A DNA stretch of 64,000 bases from Corynebacterium xerosis NBRC 16721 = ATCC 373 (GTDB lineage Bacteria; Actinomycetota; Actinomycetes; Mycobacteriales; Mycobacteriaceae). Position 1 is the first letter of the stretch; each line of letters begins with the position of its first letter. The notes under the pieces are model-generated. The model made no database searches, was not told where the DNA came from, and saw only the letters and a program-made list of their open reading frames with translations. Made by a program: the position numbers and the translations under genes. The stretch is taken from NCBI RefSeq assembly GCF_001552415.1, contig NZ_BCRD01000005.1, forward strand, positions 216,579-280,578. Direction: 5' to 3'. Positions 19,651 through 28,552 of this stretch are shown here, in pieces.

Positions 19651-20634
19651 ATGACGTTGCATGAAAACGACAAGGACAAGGACAACGACCAGAGCCTGAC
19701 GGGGCGGTTCCGGGAGATCCCCGCCGATCCGGGCGAGGGGGTGTCCAAGCCGACGTACGCCGCCGGCGCCGTCCTGTGGCGCGGGGACGTCGACGAGCCG
19801 GAGATCGGCATCATCCACCGCCCCGGTTACGACGACTGGTCGCTGGCCAAGGGCAAGCTCGATCCGGGCGAGAACTTGCCGATGACCGCCGAGCGCGAGA
19901 TCCGCGAGGAAACCGGTTACACGGTCCGCCTGGGCAAGCTTCTGGGCAACGTCTCGTATCCGGTCGCCGGGCGCACGAAGCTGGTCTGGTACTGGACCGC
20001 GGAAGTCCTGGACGGCGAGTTCACCGCCAATTCGGAGGTCGACGAGCTGCGCTGGGTCAGCTTCGACGAGGCCGCGGAGCTGCTGACCTACGACCTCGAC
20101 GTCGACGTGCTGAACAAGGCCCGCAAGCGGCTGGGCAACGAGCCGGACACGCGCATCATTTACGTCCGTCACGGCCGGGCGCATTCCCGCAAGAACTGGG
20201 CGGGCGACGACAATCTTCGGCCGCTGGACAAGAAGGGCCGCCGCCAGGCGGAGCTTCTGGTGCCGGGGCTTCTGCCGTTCCGCCCGGAGCGGGTCTACTC
20301 GGCGGAGCCGGTGCGCTGCAGCCACACGGTTGAACCGCTGGCCTCGGAACTGGGCGCCGACGTGGTGGTCGACGAGCTCTTCGGCGACGTCGCCTGCATT
20401 TCCCGGCTGGTGGACTCGCAGCGCCGCTTCATGGAGGTCGTCGCCGAGGGCGGCGTGTCCGTCATCTGCGCTCAGGGCACGGTCATCCCGGACACCATCG
20501 CCTGGCTGTCGGCCAACGGCACCCTGCCCCTGGAAGAGATCCCCTGCAAGAAGGGTTCGGCGTGGGTCCTGGGATTTAACGACGGGGTGCTCACCACCGC
20601 CGATTACTACGCCAGCGCGCTGCCCGTGAAGTAA
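19651..20634 (+). CDS. mutT1: Two-domain Nudix hydrolase/histidine phosphatase, MutT1 type
   Basis: 327-residue protein combining an N-terminal Nudix domain with a C-terminal histidine-phosphatase domain, the arrangement of mycobacterial MutT1, which removes 8-oxo-dGTP and related nucleotides from the pool. The Nudix box GKLDPGE...REIREETGY is at residues 68-90 and complete. The phosphatase motif RHG is at 173-175. The second catalytic His of the usual GHG motif is not obvious near the C-terminus (CAQGTVIPD lies there instead), so phosphatase activity may be weak or altered. The ATG at 19651 is chosen over an earlier frame because AGGAG lies eight bases upstream. Confidence 0.88.
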   Translation: MTLHENDKDKDNDQSLTGRFREIPADPGEGVSKPTYAAGAVLWRGDVDEPEIGIIHRPGYDDWSLAKGKLDPGENLPMTAEREIREETGYTVRLGKLLGNVSYPVAGRTKLVWYWTAEVLDGEFTANSEVDELRWVSFDEAAELLTYDLDVDVLNKARKRLGNEPDTRIIYVRHGRAHSRKNWAGDDNLRPLDKKGRRQAELLVPGLLPFRPERVYSAEPVRCSHTVEPLASELGADVVVDELFGDVACISRLVDSQRRFMEVVAEGGVSVICAQGTVIPDTIAWLSANGTLPLEEIPCKKGSAWVLGFNDGVLTTADYYASALPVK

Positions 20635-20642
20635 GTGCCGGC

Positions 20643-20981
20643 TCAGGCGTCGAAGCCGGTGTGCGACGACGAGCGGCGCACCGAGATGCCGCCGTCGTCT
20701 TCCCTGCCGTCCTTGACCACGGCGCGGAAGTAATTGCCGGGGCGGAACGCGGGACTGCGGGTCGCGGGGACCTCGATGGGATCGCCGGTGTGAGGGTTGC
20801 GTGCGGTGCGGGGGGCGCGTTCGCGGGCCTCGAAGGTGCCGAAGCCCATGATGGTCACCGACTTCCCCTGCGCCACGGAACGGACGATGATGTCGAGCGC
20901 CCCCTCGATGGCCGCTGCCGCGTCGGCTTGATTGATGTCCAGCTTCTCGGCGAGTTCGGCGACGAGATCGGCCTTGTTCAT
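20643..20981 (-). CDS. hup: HU-family nucleoid protein
   Basis: 112-residue histone-like DNA-binding protein. It starts MNKADLVAELAEKLDINQADA, has VTIMGFGTFEARERAPRTARNPHTGDPI with the DNA-binding arm, and ends FRPGNYFRAVVK plus a short tail. It lacks the long Lys/Ala-rich C-terminal tail of mycobacterial HupB, as in other corynebacteria. A longer reading from 21056 would add 25 residues, but the ATG at 20981 has a GGAGGC ribosome binding site at the right distance and matches HU N-termini. Candidate -10 TAGCGT (minus, 21063-21068) would give a leader of about 75 bases. Confidence 0.95.
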   Translation of the reverse strand: MNKADLVAELAEKLDINQADAAAAIEGALDIIVRSVAQGKSVTIMGFGTFEARERAPRTARNPHTGDPIEVPATRSPAFRPGNYFRAVVKDGREDDGGISVRRSSSHTGFDA

Positions 20982-21125
20982 CGCGAGTGCCTCCAGGAAT
21001 TTCGCGGGCGAGTCGGTTCGGGATGACGTGGGCGGACCGACACGGAGGCGATTCATAGAACTACGCTACCGCCCCGATTGAACTCCCAATTCACCGTTCT
21101 CCCCTCAACTTAACCGCGCATGCGA

Positions 21126-21153
21126 AAGGGCGCCACGCGAGCGTGGCGCCCTT
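21126..21153 (-). terminator. Terminator downstream of leuD
   Basis: Perfect 12-base stem (AAGGGCGCCACG with its complement) around a 4-base loop, 21 bases past the leuD stop, followed on the minus strand by CTTTCG. The T-run is short. Confidence 0.7.
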
Positions 21154-21174
21154 CCCCCGGGCAATCGGGGCCGA

Positions 21175-21768
21175 TTACTGCAGGGTACGCGGCTTGTGCG
21201 ACGGCCGAGATTCCTCAAAAGCGTTAATTTCGGCTTCATTTCGCAGAGTCAACGAGATGTCGTCAAGTCCTTCGCGAAGGCGCCAACGGGTGTAGTCGTC
21301 GACGTCGAAAGGCAGCACCGAATCACCGGCGGTGACGGTGCGCGCTTCCAAATCGACGGTCAATTCCAGGCCCGGCTCGGCCTCCATCTTCTTCCACAGC
21401 AGCTCGACGTCGGACTGCTCCATCTGGGCGGCCAGCAGGCCGGCCTTGCCGGAGTTGCCGCGGAAGATGTCGGCGAAGCGGGAGGAGATGACGACGCGGA
21501 AGCCGTAATCCATCAGCGCCCAGACCGCGTGCTCGCGCGACGAGCCAGTGCCGAAGTCGGGGCCGGCCACCAGCACGGAGCCGTTGGCGTAGACCGGGCG
21601 GTTGAGCACGAAACCGTCCTCGTTGACGCGCCAGTTCTTGAACAGGCCGTCCTCGAAGCCCGTGCGGGTGACGCGCTTGAGGTAGACCGCCGGGATGATC
21701 TGGTCGGTGTCGACGTTGGAGCGCCGCAGCGGCACGCCGACACCGGTGTGGGTGGTGAACTTCTCCAT
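21175..21768 (-). CDS. leuD: 3-isopropylmalate dehydratase small subunit
   Basis: Swivel-domain subunit of isopropylmalate isomerase (leucine synthesis). The 197-residue protein has the opening [26 protein letters not shown] and the active-site loop [13 protein letters not shown], both intact. The ATG has AAAGGACTCC upstream, and it lies 40 bases after leuC, with which it is surely co-transcribed. A terminator hairpin follows. Confidence 0.97.
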   Translation of the reverse strand: MEKFTTHTGVGVPLRRSNVDTDQIIPAVYLKRVTRTGFEDGLFKNWRVNEDGFVLNRPVYANGSVLVAGPDFGTGSSREHAVWALMDYGFRVVISSRFADIFRGNSGKAGLLAAQMEQSDVELLWKKMEAEPGLELTVDLEARTVTAGDSVLPFDVDDYTRWRLREGLDDISLTLRNEAEINAFEESRPSHKPRTLQ

Positions 21769-21808
21769 GGTCGGAGTCCTTTCGGGAAGTACGTGTCGGT
21801 GGTCGGTG

Positions 21809-23239
21809 CTACAGGTCTTCCGGCGACGCCAGGTGGCCGGCGACGGCGGAGGCGGCGGCGACGGCGGGGCTGACCAGGTGCGTGCGGCCGCCCTTGCCCT
21901 GGCGCCCCTCGAAGTTGCGGTTCGAGGTCGAGGCGCAGCGCTGGCCGGGCTCGAGCTGGTCGGGGTTCATGCCCAGGCACATCGAGCAGCCGGGCTGGCG
22001 CCATTCGGCGCCGGCGGCGGTGAACACGGCGTCGAGGCCCTCGGCCTCGGCGAGCTCGCGGACGCGGGCGGAGCCGGGCACGACGAGCATCTGGACGCCC
22101 TCGGCGACGGAACGGTCGCGCAGGACGTCGGCGACGGCGCGCATGTCCTCGATGCGGCCGTTGGTGCAGGAGCCGACGAACACGACGTCGACGGGCACCT
22201 CGCGCATCGGCGTGCCCGGCTTCAGGTCCATGTACTCCAGGGCTCGCTCGGCGGCCAGGCGCTCGTCGTCACCGGAGATCAGCTCCGGATCCGGCACGGT
22301 CTCGCCCAGGGGGACGCCCTGGCCGGGGTTGGTGCCCCAGGTGACGAACGGGGTCAGGGCGGAGCCGTCGATGTCGACGACGGTGTCGAACTCGGCGTCG
22401 GGGTCGGTGACCAGCGACTCCCAGTACTCGACGGCGGCGTCCCACTCCTCGCCCTGCGGGGCGTGCGGGCGGCCCTTCAGGTACTCGTAGGTCACGGCGT
22501 CGGGGGCGATCATGCCCGCGCGGGCGCCGGCCTCGATGGACATGTTGCAGATGGTCATCCGCGCTTCCATCGACAGCTTCTCGATGGCCTCGCCCCGGTA
22601 CTCGATGACGTGGCCCTGGCCGCCGCCGGTGCCGATCTTGGCGATGATGGCCAGGATCAGGTCCTTGGACGTCACGCCGGGGCGCAGCTCGCCGGAGACG
22701 TTGACGGCCATGGTCTTGAACGGCTTGAGCGGCAGCGTCTGGGTGGCCAGGACGTGCTCGACCTCGGAGGTGCCGATGCCGAAGGCCATGGCGCCGAACG
22801 CGCCGTGCGTGGCGGTGTGCGAGTCGCCGCACACGACGGTGGTGCCCGGCTGGGTCAGGCCCAGCTGGGGGCCGACGACGTGGACGATGCCCTGCTCACG
22901 GTCGCCCATGGGGTGCAGGCGAATGCCGAACTCCTCGGCGTTGGAGCGCAGCGTGGCGATCTGGGTGCGCGACGTCGGCTCCTTGATGAGCTCGATCGCG
23001 CCGCCGCCGATGCCGTCGGTGGGCACGTTGTGGTCCTCGGTGGCGATGGTGAGGTCCGGCCGGCGCACGGGGCGCCCGGCCAGGCGCAGGCCGTCGAAGG
23101 CCTGCGGGGAGGTCACTTCGTGGACGAGGTGCAGGTCGATGTAGATGAGATCGGGTTCACCGTTCTCCCCCTGCTTGACGACGTGGTCGCGCCACACCTT
23201 TTCGGCGAGCGTCTTCGGGCTGGCGTCCGTGGTGCTCAT
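21809..23239 (-). CDS. leuC: 3-isopropylmalate dehydratase large subunit
   Basis: Fe-S subunit of isopropylmalate isomerase. The 476-residue protein has the aconitase-family motifs: [13 protein letters not shown], the [12 protein letters not shown] turn, and the three [4Fe-4S] ligands in VGSCTNGR and [14 protein letters not shown] 23239 is preferred to an in-frame ATG 36 bases upstream because GAGAGGTG lies directly before it. The divergent ltbR gene lies 125 bases upstream, with a shared regulatory region. LtbR-type repression of leuCD is known in C. glutamicum. Confidence 0.97.
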   Translation of the reverse strand: MSTTDASPKTLAEKVWRDHVVKQGENGEPDLIYIDLHLVHEVTSPQAFDGLRLAGRPVRRPDLTIATEDHNVPTDGIGGGAIELIKEPTSRTQIATLRSNAEEFGIRLHPMGDREQGIVHVVGPQLGLTQPGTTVVCGDSHTATHGAFGAMAFGIGTSEVEHVLATQTLPLKPFKTMAVNVSGELRPGVTSKDLILAIIAKIGTGGGQGHVIEYRGEAIEKLSMEARMTICNMSIEAGARAGMIAPDAVTYEYLKGRPHAPQGEEWDAAVEYWESLVTDPDAEFDTVVDIDGSALTPFVTWGTNPGQGVPLGETVPDPELISGDDERLAAERALEYMDLKPGTPMREVPVDVVFVGSCTNGRIEDMRAVADVLRDRSVAEGVQMLVVPGSARVRELAEAEGLDAVFTAAGAEWRQPGCSMCLGMNPDQLEPGQRCASTSNRNFEGRQGKGGRTHLVSPAVAAASAVAGHLASPEDL

Positions 23240-23344
23240 GGTCACCTCTCGGGTCGTGATGGGCTGCTGTGTCATCCTGTGATCGGGCGCTTTCGGCCGG
23301 GGTGAGCGGCCTTCCGTGAACGCCGGTGACAGCGTCCCAGATCG

Positions 23345-23363
23345 TGAGATGTTAATATCATGG
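23345..23363. promoter_or_regulatory. Divergent leuC/ltbR control region: near-palindrome over ltbR -10
   Basis: TGAGATGTTAATATCATGG contains the almost perfect palindrome GATGTTAATATC (23348-23359). It overlaps TAATAT (23353-23358), which ends six bases before the ltbR ATG and is the likely leaderless -10. It lies about 105 bases upstream of leuC. A dimeric IclR regulator binding here would act on both genes, so autoregulation is likely. The site assignment is inferred. Confidence 0.6.
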
Positions 23364-23364
23364 C

Positions 23365-24090
23365 ATGGGACAGACTAGCACAGCCGACGCCGCCCCGATG
23401 AGCGGGATCAAGGTCCTCGACCGTTCGGTCCTCATCCTCACCACCGTCGCCGCCGGCCCCTGCACGCTGGCCGAGTTGTGCGAGCGCACGGGCCTGCCGC
23501 GCGCCACGGCGCACCGCCTGGCGACCGCGTTGGAGGTGCACCGTCTGGTCACGCGCACGCCCGACGGCCGCTGGACCACGGGACCGGGCCTGACCGACCT
23601 CACGCCGGTCACGTCCGACCTGCTCGCCGACGCCGCCGCCCACGTGCTGCCGCGCCTGATGGAGACCACCGGCGAGTCCGTCCAGCTCTATCGCCTCACC
23701 GGCGACACCCGCACGTGCATCGCCTCCCTCGAACCGCCGACGGGCCTGCGCAACACGGTCCCCGTCGGTTCGCGCATGCCCTTGTCGGCCGGTTCCGCCG
23801 CGAAGATCCTGCTGGCCTACGGCCCTCCCGGTTTGGCCGAACGCATTTTGCCGGGCGCCGACTTCGATGCGGCCGAACTGGACGACGTCGCCAAGCAGGG
23901 CTGGGCCGAGTCCATGGGCGAGCGTGACCCGGCGCTGGCCAGCGTGTCGGCGCCCGTGCGCGATGGCGCCGGCGAAATCGTGGCGGTGCTGTCGATCTCC
24001 GGGCCCGTCGAGCGCCTGTCGCCGTCGCCGTTCGAAGCGTGGGGCCGGGAGGTCCTCACGGCCGCGGCCGACATGGAGAAGCGGTTGTAG
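23365..24090 (+). CDS. ltbR: IclR-family regulator LtbR (leucine/tryptophan genes)
   Basis: 241-residue IclR-type transcription regulator. Residues 15-75 form the winged helix-turn-helix ([21 protein letters not shown]), and the rest is the ligand-binding domain with the [12 protein letters not shown] and [11 protein letters not shown] segments. Its position divergent from leuCD is that of LtbR, which in C. glutamicum represses leuB, leuCD and trp genes. A later Met at 23398 is a possible alternative start, but the -10 box spacing favours ATG 23365. The adjoining MFS gene begins in its stop codon. Confidence 0.88.
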   Translation: MGQTSTADAAPMSGIKVLDRSVLILTTVAAGPCTLAELCERTGLPRATAHRLATALEVHRLVTRTPDGRWTTGPGLTDLTPVTSDLLADAAAHVLPRLMETTGESVQLYRLTGDTRTCIASLEPPTGLRNTVPVGSRMPLSAGSAAKILLAYGPPGLAERILPGADFDAAELDDVAKQGWAESMGERDPALASVSAPVRDGAGEIVAVLSISGPVERLSPSPFEAWGREVLTAAADMEKRL

Positions 24091-25388
24091 TGCCCTCCGA
24101 GCCGCGCTCCCCCGAACCCGGGTCCCCGGCGCAGATGTCGCCGGGTTACCGGCATTTCGTCCTCGGCTTGTCGACGCTCGCGGCCGTCGGATCCTCCGTC
24201 GTCCACATGGGCACGCCCTTCCTCATCCCCGCGTTGACCGCGACGGGGCTGTCGCTGCCGGCCGCGGGGCTGATCGCCGCGATGCCGGCCGCCGGCATCG
24301 TGGTCACGCTCATCGCGTGGGGCTGGTTCGTCGACGTCTTCGGCGAGCGCGCCGCCCTGTCGTTGGGCCTGGGCTCGACGGCGGCGATGACGGGAGTGGC
24401 CGCGTGGGCGTCGGAAAGCGGTGCCGTCGCGCTGGCCGGGGCGCTGTTCTTCGCGGGCTGCGCGGCGGCGTCGGTGAATTCCGCCTCGGGGCGCGTGGTG
24501 TCGGGCTGGTACCCGCCGTCGCAGCGCGGCACCGCGATGGGCATCCGGCAGATGGCGCAGCCGATCGGCGCCGCACTATCAGCGGTGACTTTGCCGGTGC
24601 TGGCGGCCACCCACGGCATCCGGACGGCGCTGGCCTTCGCCGCCGCGCTCTGCGCCGTGCTGGCCCTGGCGTGCCTGCTGGGCATCAAGGATCCGCCGCG
24701 CCCGGAGTCGGGTTCCGCCGACCACGCGGCGGCCGCCGTGAGCCCCTATCGCGGTTCGCGGTACCTGGTGCGCATCCACGTGGCGTCGGCGATGCTGTCG
24801 TGGCCGCAGTCGATGATGGGCTCCTTCATCCTCGTGTGGCTCATCGCTCGCGGGCATTCGGAGGTCTCCGCCGGCGTCATCGTCATGATCGCCCAGCTCT
24901 GCGGCGCGGGCTCGCGTGCGGCGATGGGCTTCATCTCCGACCGGGCGCGCTCGCGCCTGCGCCCGTACCGGCACGTCGCCGTGGTCACGCTCGGCTTGCT
25001 GTTGCTCATGGCGCTTTTCGACGGCCTCGGCGCAGGTTGGGCGGCGGGCACCTCCGAAGGACCCGGAGCCGACACTTTCGCCACGTCTCCCCTGGGCATC
25101 GTCGCGACGATCATAGTCGCGGCGCTGGCCGTCGCGTCGGTCTCCCCGAATGGCCTCGCGTTCACCGCCGTGGCCGAGTACGCCGGACCGCTGTGGTCGG
25201 GCCGCGCGCTGGGCACCCAGAACACGTTCCAGAACATCATTTACGCCGCCACTCCCCCATTGGCCGGTGCCGTCGTCGCCGGCATCGGTTTCCCCGCGCT
25301 GTTCGCCCTGTCGGCCGTGTTCCCCGCGGTGGCGCTGGCCGTCGGCCCCCGCGACGACGAGCGGCGCCGCGCGACGTTGGAACCCTGA
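24090..25388 (+). CDS. Major facilitator superfamily transporter
   Basis: 432-residue membrane protein with about twelve hydrophobic segments, in the NarK/OFA-like region of the MFS. Conserved loop patterns include the second-segment region WFVDVFGERAALSLG and GMGxRQMAQPIGAA-like TAMGIRQMAQPIGAAL, typical of YcaD/CynX-type carriers. GTG 24090 overlaps the last base of the ltbR stop (TAGTG) and has GGAG fourteen bases upstream, so it is co-transcribed with ltbR. The substrate cannot be read from sequence; linkage to ltbR suggests, but does not show, a connection to amino-acid metabolism. Confidence 0.8.
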   Translation: MPSEPRSPEPGSPAQMSPGYRHFVLGLSTLAAVGSSVVHMGTPFLIPALTATGLSLPAAGLIAAMPAAGIVVTLIAWGWFVDVFGERAALSLGLGSTAAMTGVAAWASESGAVALAGALFFAGCAAASVNSASGRVVSGWYPPSQRGTAMGIRQMAQPIGAALSAVTLPVLAATHGIRTALAFAAALCAVLALACLLGIKDPPRPESGSADHAAAAVSPYRGSRYLVRIHVASAMLSWPQSMMGSFILVWLIARGHSEVSAGVIVMIAQLCGAGSRAAMGFISDRARSRLRPYRHVAVVTLGLLLLMALFDGLGAGWAAGTSEGPGADTFATSPLGIVATIIVAALAVASVSPNGLAFTAVAEYAGPLWSGRALGTQNTFQNIIYAATPPLAGAVVAGIGFPALFALSAVFPAVALAVGPRDDERRRATLEP

Positions 25389-25407
25389 GTCGACGCCCGA
25401 CGCGAAA

Positions 25408-25437
25408 GAAGGCCCCCACCTGATGGTGGAGGCCTTC
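25408..25437. terminator. Bidirectional terminator between MFS gene and tRNA-Glu
   Basis: Thirteen-base stem (GAAGGCCCCCACC pairing with GGTGGAGGCCTTC, one mismatch) with a TGAT loop. It follows the MFS stop by 19 bases on the plus strand and the tRNA 3' end by 7 bases on the minus strand, where CTTTCG follows. Confidence 0.75.
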
Positions 25438-25444
25438 TTCGTTG

Positions 25445-25517
25445 TACCCCGTACGGGATTTGAACCCGTGCCGCCGCCGTGAGAGGGCGGTGTCCTGGGC
25501 CGCTAGACGAACGGGGC
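25445..25517 (-). tRNA. tRNA-Glu (anticodon CTC), copy 1
   Basis: 73-nucleotide cloverleaf read on the minus strand: GCCCCGT acceptor (G1 pairing with U72, as usual for tRNA-Glu), TAGCGGCCCAGGA D-arm, anticodon stem CCGCC/GGCGG with loop CUCUCAC, and T-arm ACGGG-TTCAAAT-CCCGT. It differs from copy 2 at a few positions in the D-loop and variable region. Confidence 0.93.
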
Positions 25518-25658
25518 TCGGACGGCGATCGCGGTCGGAATCTTTCGTTCCCGCCCGTTCTGCGCTGACGTGAAGAAGATTAGCAACACCCCGCCGCGCC
25601 CTCCTAATCGCCTGGTGAACCCGCATTTTCGGATCTTCGCGGGCGTGCTACACCGAAG

Positions 25659-25707
25659 CCCGGACGCTTCCGGCGTTTCGTGCGACGAATGAGCGAAAGC
25701 GTCCGGG
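25659..25707. repeat. Palindromic repeat element, copy 1
   Basis: Perfect 11-base arms (CCCGGACGCTT and AAGCGTCCGGG) enclose an inner segment whose centre TTTCGTGCGACGAAT (25676-25690) can fold on itself. The arm core CGGACGCTTCC and the loop motif recur in the element at 39162-39218. It lies between two tRNA genes. No T-run follows on either strand, so it does not look like a terminator. Confidence 0.55.
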
Positions 25708-25762
25708 GTTACGTGCATCCCGCACGCGGCCCACCCAGTCGCCGATCCCCGCCGACGCAAAA

Positions 25763-25797
25763 AAGAAGACCCCCACCGGAAAGGTGGAGGTCTTCTT
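25763..25797 (-). terminator. Terminator of tRNA-Glu copy 2 / tRNA-Gln transcript
   Basis: Fifteen-base stem (AAGAAGACCCCCACC with GGTGGAGGTCTTCTT, one mismatch) and GGAAA loop, starting five bases past the tRNA 3' end. On the minus strand it runs into six T residues, a strong intrinsic terminator. It is a near copy of the hairpin at 25408-25437. Confidence 0.82.
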
Positions 25798-25802
25798 CGT
25801 CG

Positions 25803-25875
25803 TACCCCGTACGGGATTTGAACCCGTGCTACCGCCGTGAGAGGGCGGCGTCCTAGGCCGCTAGACGAACGGGGC
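25803..25875 (-). tRNA. tRNA-Glu (anticodon CTC), copy 2
   Basis: 73-nucleotide cloverleaf with the same anticodon loop CUCUCAC as copy 1, acceptor GCCCCGU, D-arm TAGCGGCCTAGGA and T-arm ACGGG/CCCGT. It lies 42 bases downstream of tRNA-Gln, probably in one transcript. Confidence 0.93.
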
Positions 25876-25917
25876 GCAGAACTCGCTGCAAATCATTGCT
25901 GATCAGCTGGAATTCAG

Positions 25918-25989
25918 CTGGCCTACCAGGACTCGAACCTAGAACGACGGTACCAGAAACCGCTGTGTTGCCAATTACACCATAGGCCA
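25918..25989 (-). tRNA. tRNA-Gln (anticodon CTG)
   Basis: 72-nucleotide cloverleaf: U1-A72 acceptor pair (UGGCCUA/UAGGCCA), typical of bacterial tRNA-Gln, anticodon stem GCGGU/ACCGU with loop UUCUGGU, and T-arm CTAGGTTCGAGTCCTGG. It lies downstream of gltX, whose enzyme in most actinobacteria also charges this tRNA with Glu before amidation. Confidence 0.93.
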
Positions 25990-26161
25990 TCATGCTCTGA
26001 CTCCCGGCCTTGCGACCGGCTGCCGTTGCAACGAGGACTAATATAGCCAGAACGCGCGCACCCACACAAATCCGCTGGTCAGAGGGAAAACAAGCGCGTA
26101 ATTCGCTTGGCGACGATGACGGTGGACCGCATCGTCGCAAAGCGAAAGCCGGCCCGTCCCC

Positions 26162-27655
26162 CTACTGCGCGGGCTCCGACTGCCACGGGGTGACCTCGCG
26201 GGCGGCCTTCAGGCGCGCCAGCGACTTCTCGCGGCCCAGCAGCTCCATGGACTCGAACAGCGGCGGCGACACCTGCGCGCCGGTGACGGCCACGCGGATG
26301 GGGCCGAACGCCTTGCGGGGCTTGAGCTCCAGATCCTCGATGAGCGCCTTCTGCAGGGCGGCCTCGATGGCCGGGGTGGTGAACTCCTCCTCCGGCAGGC
26401 CTTCGACGGCCGCGATGGTCGCGTCGAGCGCGGCCACGGCGTCCTCCTTGAGGTTGCGGCGGGCGGACTTCTCGTCGAGCTGGAACTCGTCGTCGGACAC
26501 GACGAGGAACTTCACCAGGTCCCACGCCTCGCCGAGGGTCTTGATGCGCGTCTGCACCATCTCCGCCAGGAAGGCGAAATCCTTGGCCGGGTAGTCGATC
26601 GGCCAATCGCGGGTCTCGGCGAGGTAGGTGCGCAGGCGGGCAGCGAAGTCCTCCGGGTCCAGCAGGCGGATGTGCTCGGCGTTGATGGCGTCGGCCTTCT
26701 TCTGGTCGAAGCGCGCCGGGTTGGAGTTGACGTCGGCGACGTCGAACGCGGCGACCATCTCGTCCATGGAGAAGACTTCGTTGTCCGCGGAGATGGACCA
26801 GCCGAGCAGCGCCAGGTAATTCAGCAGCCCCTCGGGCAGGAAGCCGTTGCGGCGGTGGATGAACAGGTCGGACTCGGGGTCGCGCTTGGACAGCTTCTTG
26901 TTGCCCTCGCCCATGACGAACGGCAGGTGGCCGAACTTCGGGGCGCCGGAGCCGATGCCGATGCGCTCGAGGGAGCGATACAGGGCGATCTGGCGCGGGG
27001 TCGACGGCAGGAGGTCCTCGCCGCGCAGGACGTGGGTGATCTCCATCAGCGCGTCGTCGACCGGGTTGACCAGGGTGTACAGCGGCTCGCCGGTGGAGCG
27101 GGCGATGACGAAGTCGGAGACGACGCCGGCCTTGAACTCGACGCGGCCGCGGACGAGGTCGTCGAAGGCGATGTCCTCGTCGGGCATGCGCAGGCGGATG
27201 ACGGGCTTGCGGCCCTCGGCACGGAAGGCGGCCTTCTCCTCGTCGGTGAGGTTTCGGTCGTGGTTGTCGTAGCCGAGCTTGGGGTCGCGGCCGGCGGCGC
27301 GGTGGCGGGCCTCGGTCTCCTCCGGGGTGGAGAAGGACTCGTAGGCTTCGCCGGACTCGATGAGCTTGGCCAGGACGTCGGCGTAGATGTCCTTGCGCTG
27401 CGACTGGCGGTACGGGCCGTGCGGGCCGCCGACGTCGATGCCCTCGTCCCAGTCGAGGCCGAGCCACGTCAGGGCGTCGATGATGGCCTGGTAGGACTCT
27501 TCGGAGTCGCGCGCGGCATCGGTGTCCTCGATGCGGAACACGAGCGTGCCGCCGGTGTGGCGGGCGTAGGCCCAGTTGAACAGGGCGGTGCGGATCAGGC
27601 CGACGTGGGGGGTGCCGGTCGGTGAGGGGCAGAAGCGGACGCGAACATCAGACAT
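26162..27655 (-). CDS. gltX: Glutamyl-tRNA synthetase
   Basis: Class-I synthetase, 497 residues, that charges tRNA-Glu and, in bacteria lacking GlnRS, also tRNA-Gln. The HIGH-type motif [10 protein letters not shown] is at residues 10-19 and the KMSKS-type KKLSKRD at 253-259; the C-terminal anticodon-binding helices follow. An earlier in-frame start would add 46 Arg-rich residues. ATG 27655 lies eight bases after a minus-strand TATCGT, so it is probably leaderless. Three tRNA genes for its substrates follow directly. Confidence 0.97.
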   Translation of the reverse strand: MSDVRVRFCPSPTGTPHVGLIRTALFNWAYARHTGGTLVFRIEDTDAARDSEESYQAIIDALTWLGLDWDEGIDVGGPHGPYRQSQRKDIYADVLAKLIESGEAYESFSTPEETEARHRAAGRDPKLGYDNHDRNLTDEEKAAFRAEGRKPVIRLRMPDEDIAFDDLVRGRVEFKAGVVSDFVIARSTGEPLYTLVNPVDDALMEITHVLRGEDLLPSTPRQIALYRSLERIGIGSGAPKFGHLPFVMGEGNKKLSKRDPESDLFIHRRNGFLPEGLLNYLALLGWSISADNEVFSMDEMVAAFDVADVNSNPARFDQKKADAINAEHIRLLDPEDFAARLRTYLAETRDWPIDYPAKDFAFLAEMVQTRIKTLGEAWDLVKFLVVSDDEFQLDEKSARRNLKEDAVAALDATIAAVEGLPEEEFTTPAIEAALQKALIEDLELKPRKAFGPIRVAVTGAQVSPPLFESMELLGREKSLARLKAAREVTPWQSEPAQ

Positions 27656-27663
27656 GCTTGACG

Positions 27664-27669
27664 ACGATA
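27664..27669 (-). promoter_or_regulatory. -10 box of leaderless gltX promoter
   Basis: Minus-strand TATCGT ends eight bases before the gltX ATG; there is no ribosome binding site in the gap. Confidence 0.55.
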
Positions 27670-27726
27670 CCCGCCCGCACCTGCATGCTCGCGGCCAACC
27701 GGCGATGGGGAACGAACGGCCGAACG

Positions 27727-28515
27727 CTACCGCCCGACCCATTCGTCGGCGATGCGCCCGGAGTAGCCGAGCTCTTCGAGCCGCTCCAGCCACCGGCGCA
27801 TCGGCGCCGCCCCCGTGAACCCCGCGCCCGTGCCCGGCGCCCCGCGGCCGGGGGAATCGGCGATCTGCACGTGGTGCGGCAGCGGTTGCTCCCCCGCCGC
27901 GACGTCATCGAGCCACGCGTCGACGTCGGCGCCGAGCTCGGCCAGGTGGAACACGTCGAGCAGCAGGCCCGCCCCGGTTTCGCGGCACAGCTCGACCGCG
28001 GTCCACGGGTCGCGCACCGGCAGCTCGGGGTTGCCGGACAGCGGTTCGATCAGCGGGGTGAACCCGGGCAGCGCCTCGGCGACCGCCCGGACATGACGCC
28101 GCTGCGTCTCGGTCACTTCGGGGCCTCCCGCGCCGGGGAGCAGATTGCCCATGGACACGCCGGTCAGTTCGCGCAGTCGGCGGACGGCGGCGAGGTGGCC
28201 GTCGGAAAGCATGCGTTCGTGCAGCACCCCGCGCTCCCCCGCGGCCATGTCGCCGGCCCACAGGTTGATGGCGACCAGCCGCACGCCCGCATCGTCGAGA
28301 GCAGCCGCAAATTCCAGGATTTCGCTTTCCGACGGCTCCTCCGCCGCGAACGGCCACCAGAACTCGACCTCGCGGTAGCCGGCGGCCGCGGCGGCGCGCA
28401 TGGCCTCCGCGGGAGTGCGGCCGGGATGGTGGATGGAGCAGTTGGCGACGTGATCGGTGCCGGTGATGTGATCAGTGCCGGTGACGTGGTCCGGGGTGTC
28501 GTTCGCGGGGGTCAT
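27727..28515 (-). CDS. Xylose-isomerase-like TIM-barrel protein (hydroxypyruvate isomerase type)
   Basis: 262-residue TIM-barrel sugar isomerase/epimerase-family protein. It shows the family sequence of strands [39 protein letters not shown] (metal-ligand Glu), [14 protein letters not shown] (Asp and His ligands) and [15 protein letters not shown], which fit the hydroxypyruvate isomerase subgroup. Close to the N-terminus is a short repeat, [15 protein letters not shown], encoded by near-identical 15-18-base units. ATG 28515 follows TAATCT by seven bases. The gene diverges from an SDR gene 37 bases away, a pairing that suggests a small C3-acid/sugar pathway. Substrate unproven. Confidence 0.75.
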   Translation of the reverse strand: MTPANDTPDHVTGTDHITGTDHVANCSIHHPGRTPAEAMRAAAAAGYREVEFWWPFAAEEPSESEILEFAAALDDAGVRLVAINLWAGDMAAGERGVLHERMLSDGHLAAVRRLRELTGVSMGNLLPGAGGPEVTETQRRHVRAVAEALPGFTPLIEPLSGNPELPVRDPWTAVELCRETGAGLLLDVFHLAELGADVDAWLDDVAAGEQPLPHHVQIADSPGRGAPGTGAGFTGAAPMRRWLERLEELGYSGRIADEWVGR

Positions 28516-28522
28516 GGCGTCC

Positions 28523-28545
28523 AGATTAGTGGCCCGTGCCACAAT
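28523..28545. promoter_or_regulatory. Overlapping divergent promoters with inverted repeat between isomerase-like and SDR genes
   Basis: The inverted repeat GTGGC-CCGT-GCCAC (28529-28542) lies exactly between a minus-strand -10 TAATCT (28523-28528) and a plus-strand -10-like CACAAT (28540-28545). Both start codons are 7 bases from their boxes. A dimer bound here would cover both promoters; the regulator is not in view. Confidence 0.5.
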
Positions 28546-28552
28546 TCGATCC

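Noticed and set aside
20982..21056. 25-residue N-terminal extension of HU
   Set aside because: The extension is not HU-like, whereas the internal ATG at 20981 has a GGAGGC ribosome binding site and the standard HU N-terminus.
21126..21153. Strong palindrome considered as a regulator site for hup
   Set aside because: Its position just past leuD and its stem-loop geometry fit a terminator better.
23240..23275. Earlier leuC ATG at 23275 giving 12 more residues
   Set aside because: No good ribosome binding site; GAGAGGTG lies directly before ATG 23239. It could still be a minor start.
25503..25760. 85-residue minus-strand frame between the tRNA-Glu genes
   Set aside because: It crosses the tRNA end and the palindromic element, has no start signal and no protein-like composition.
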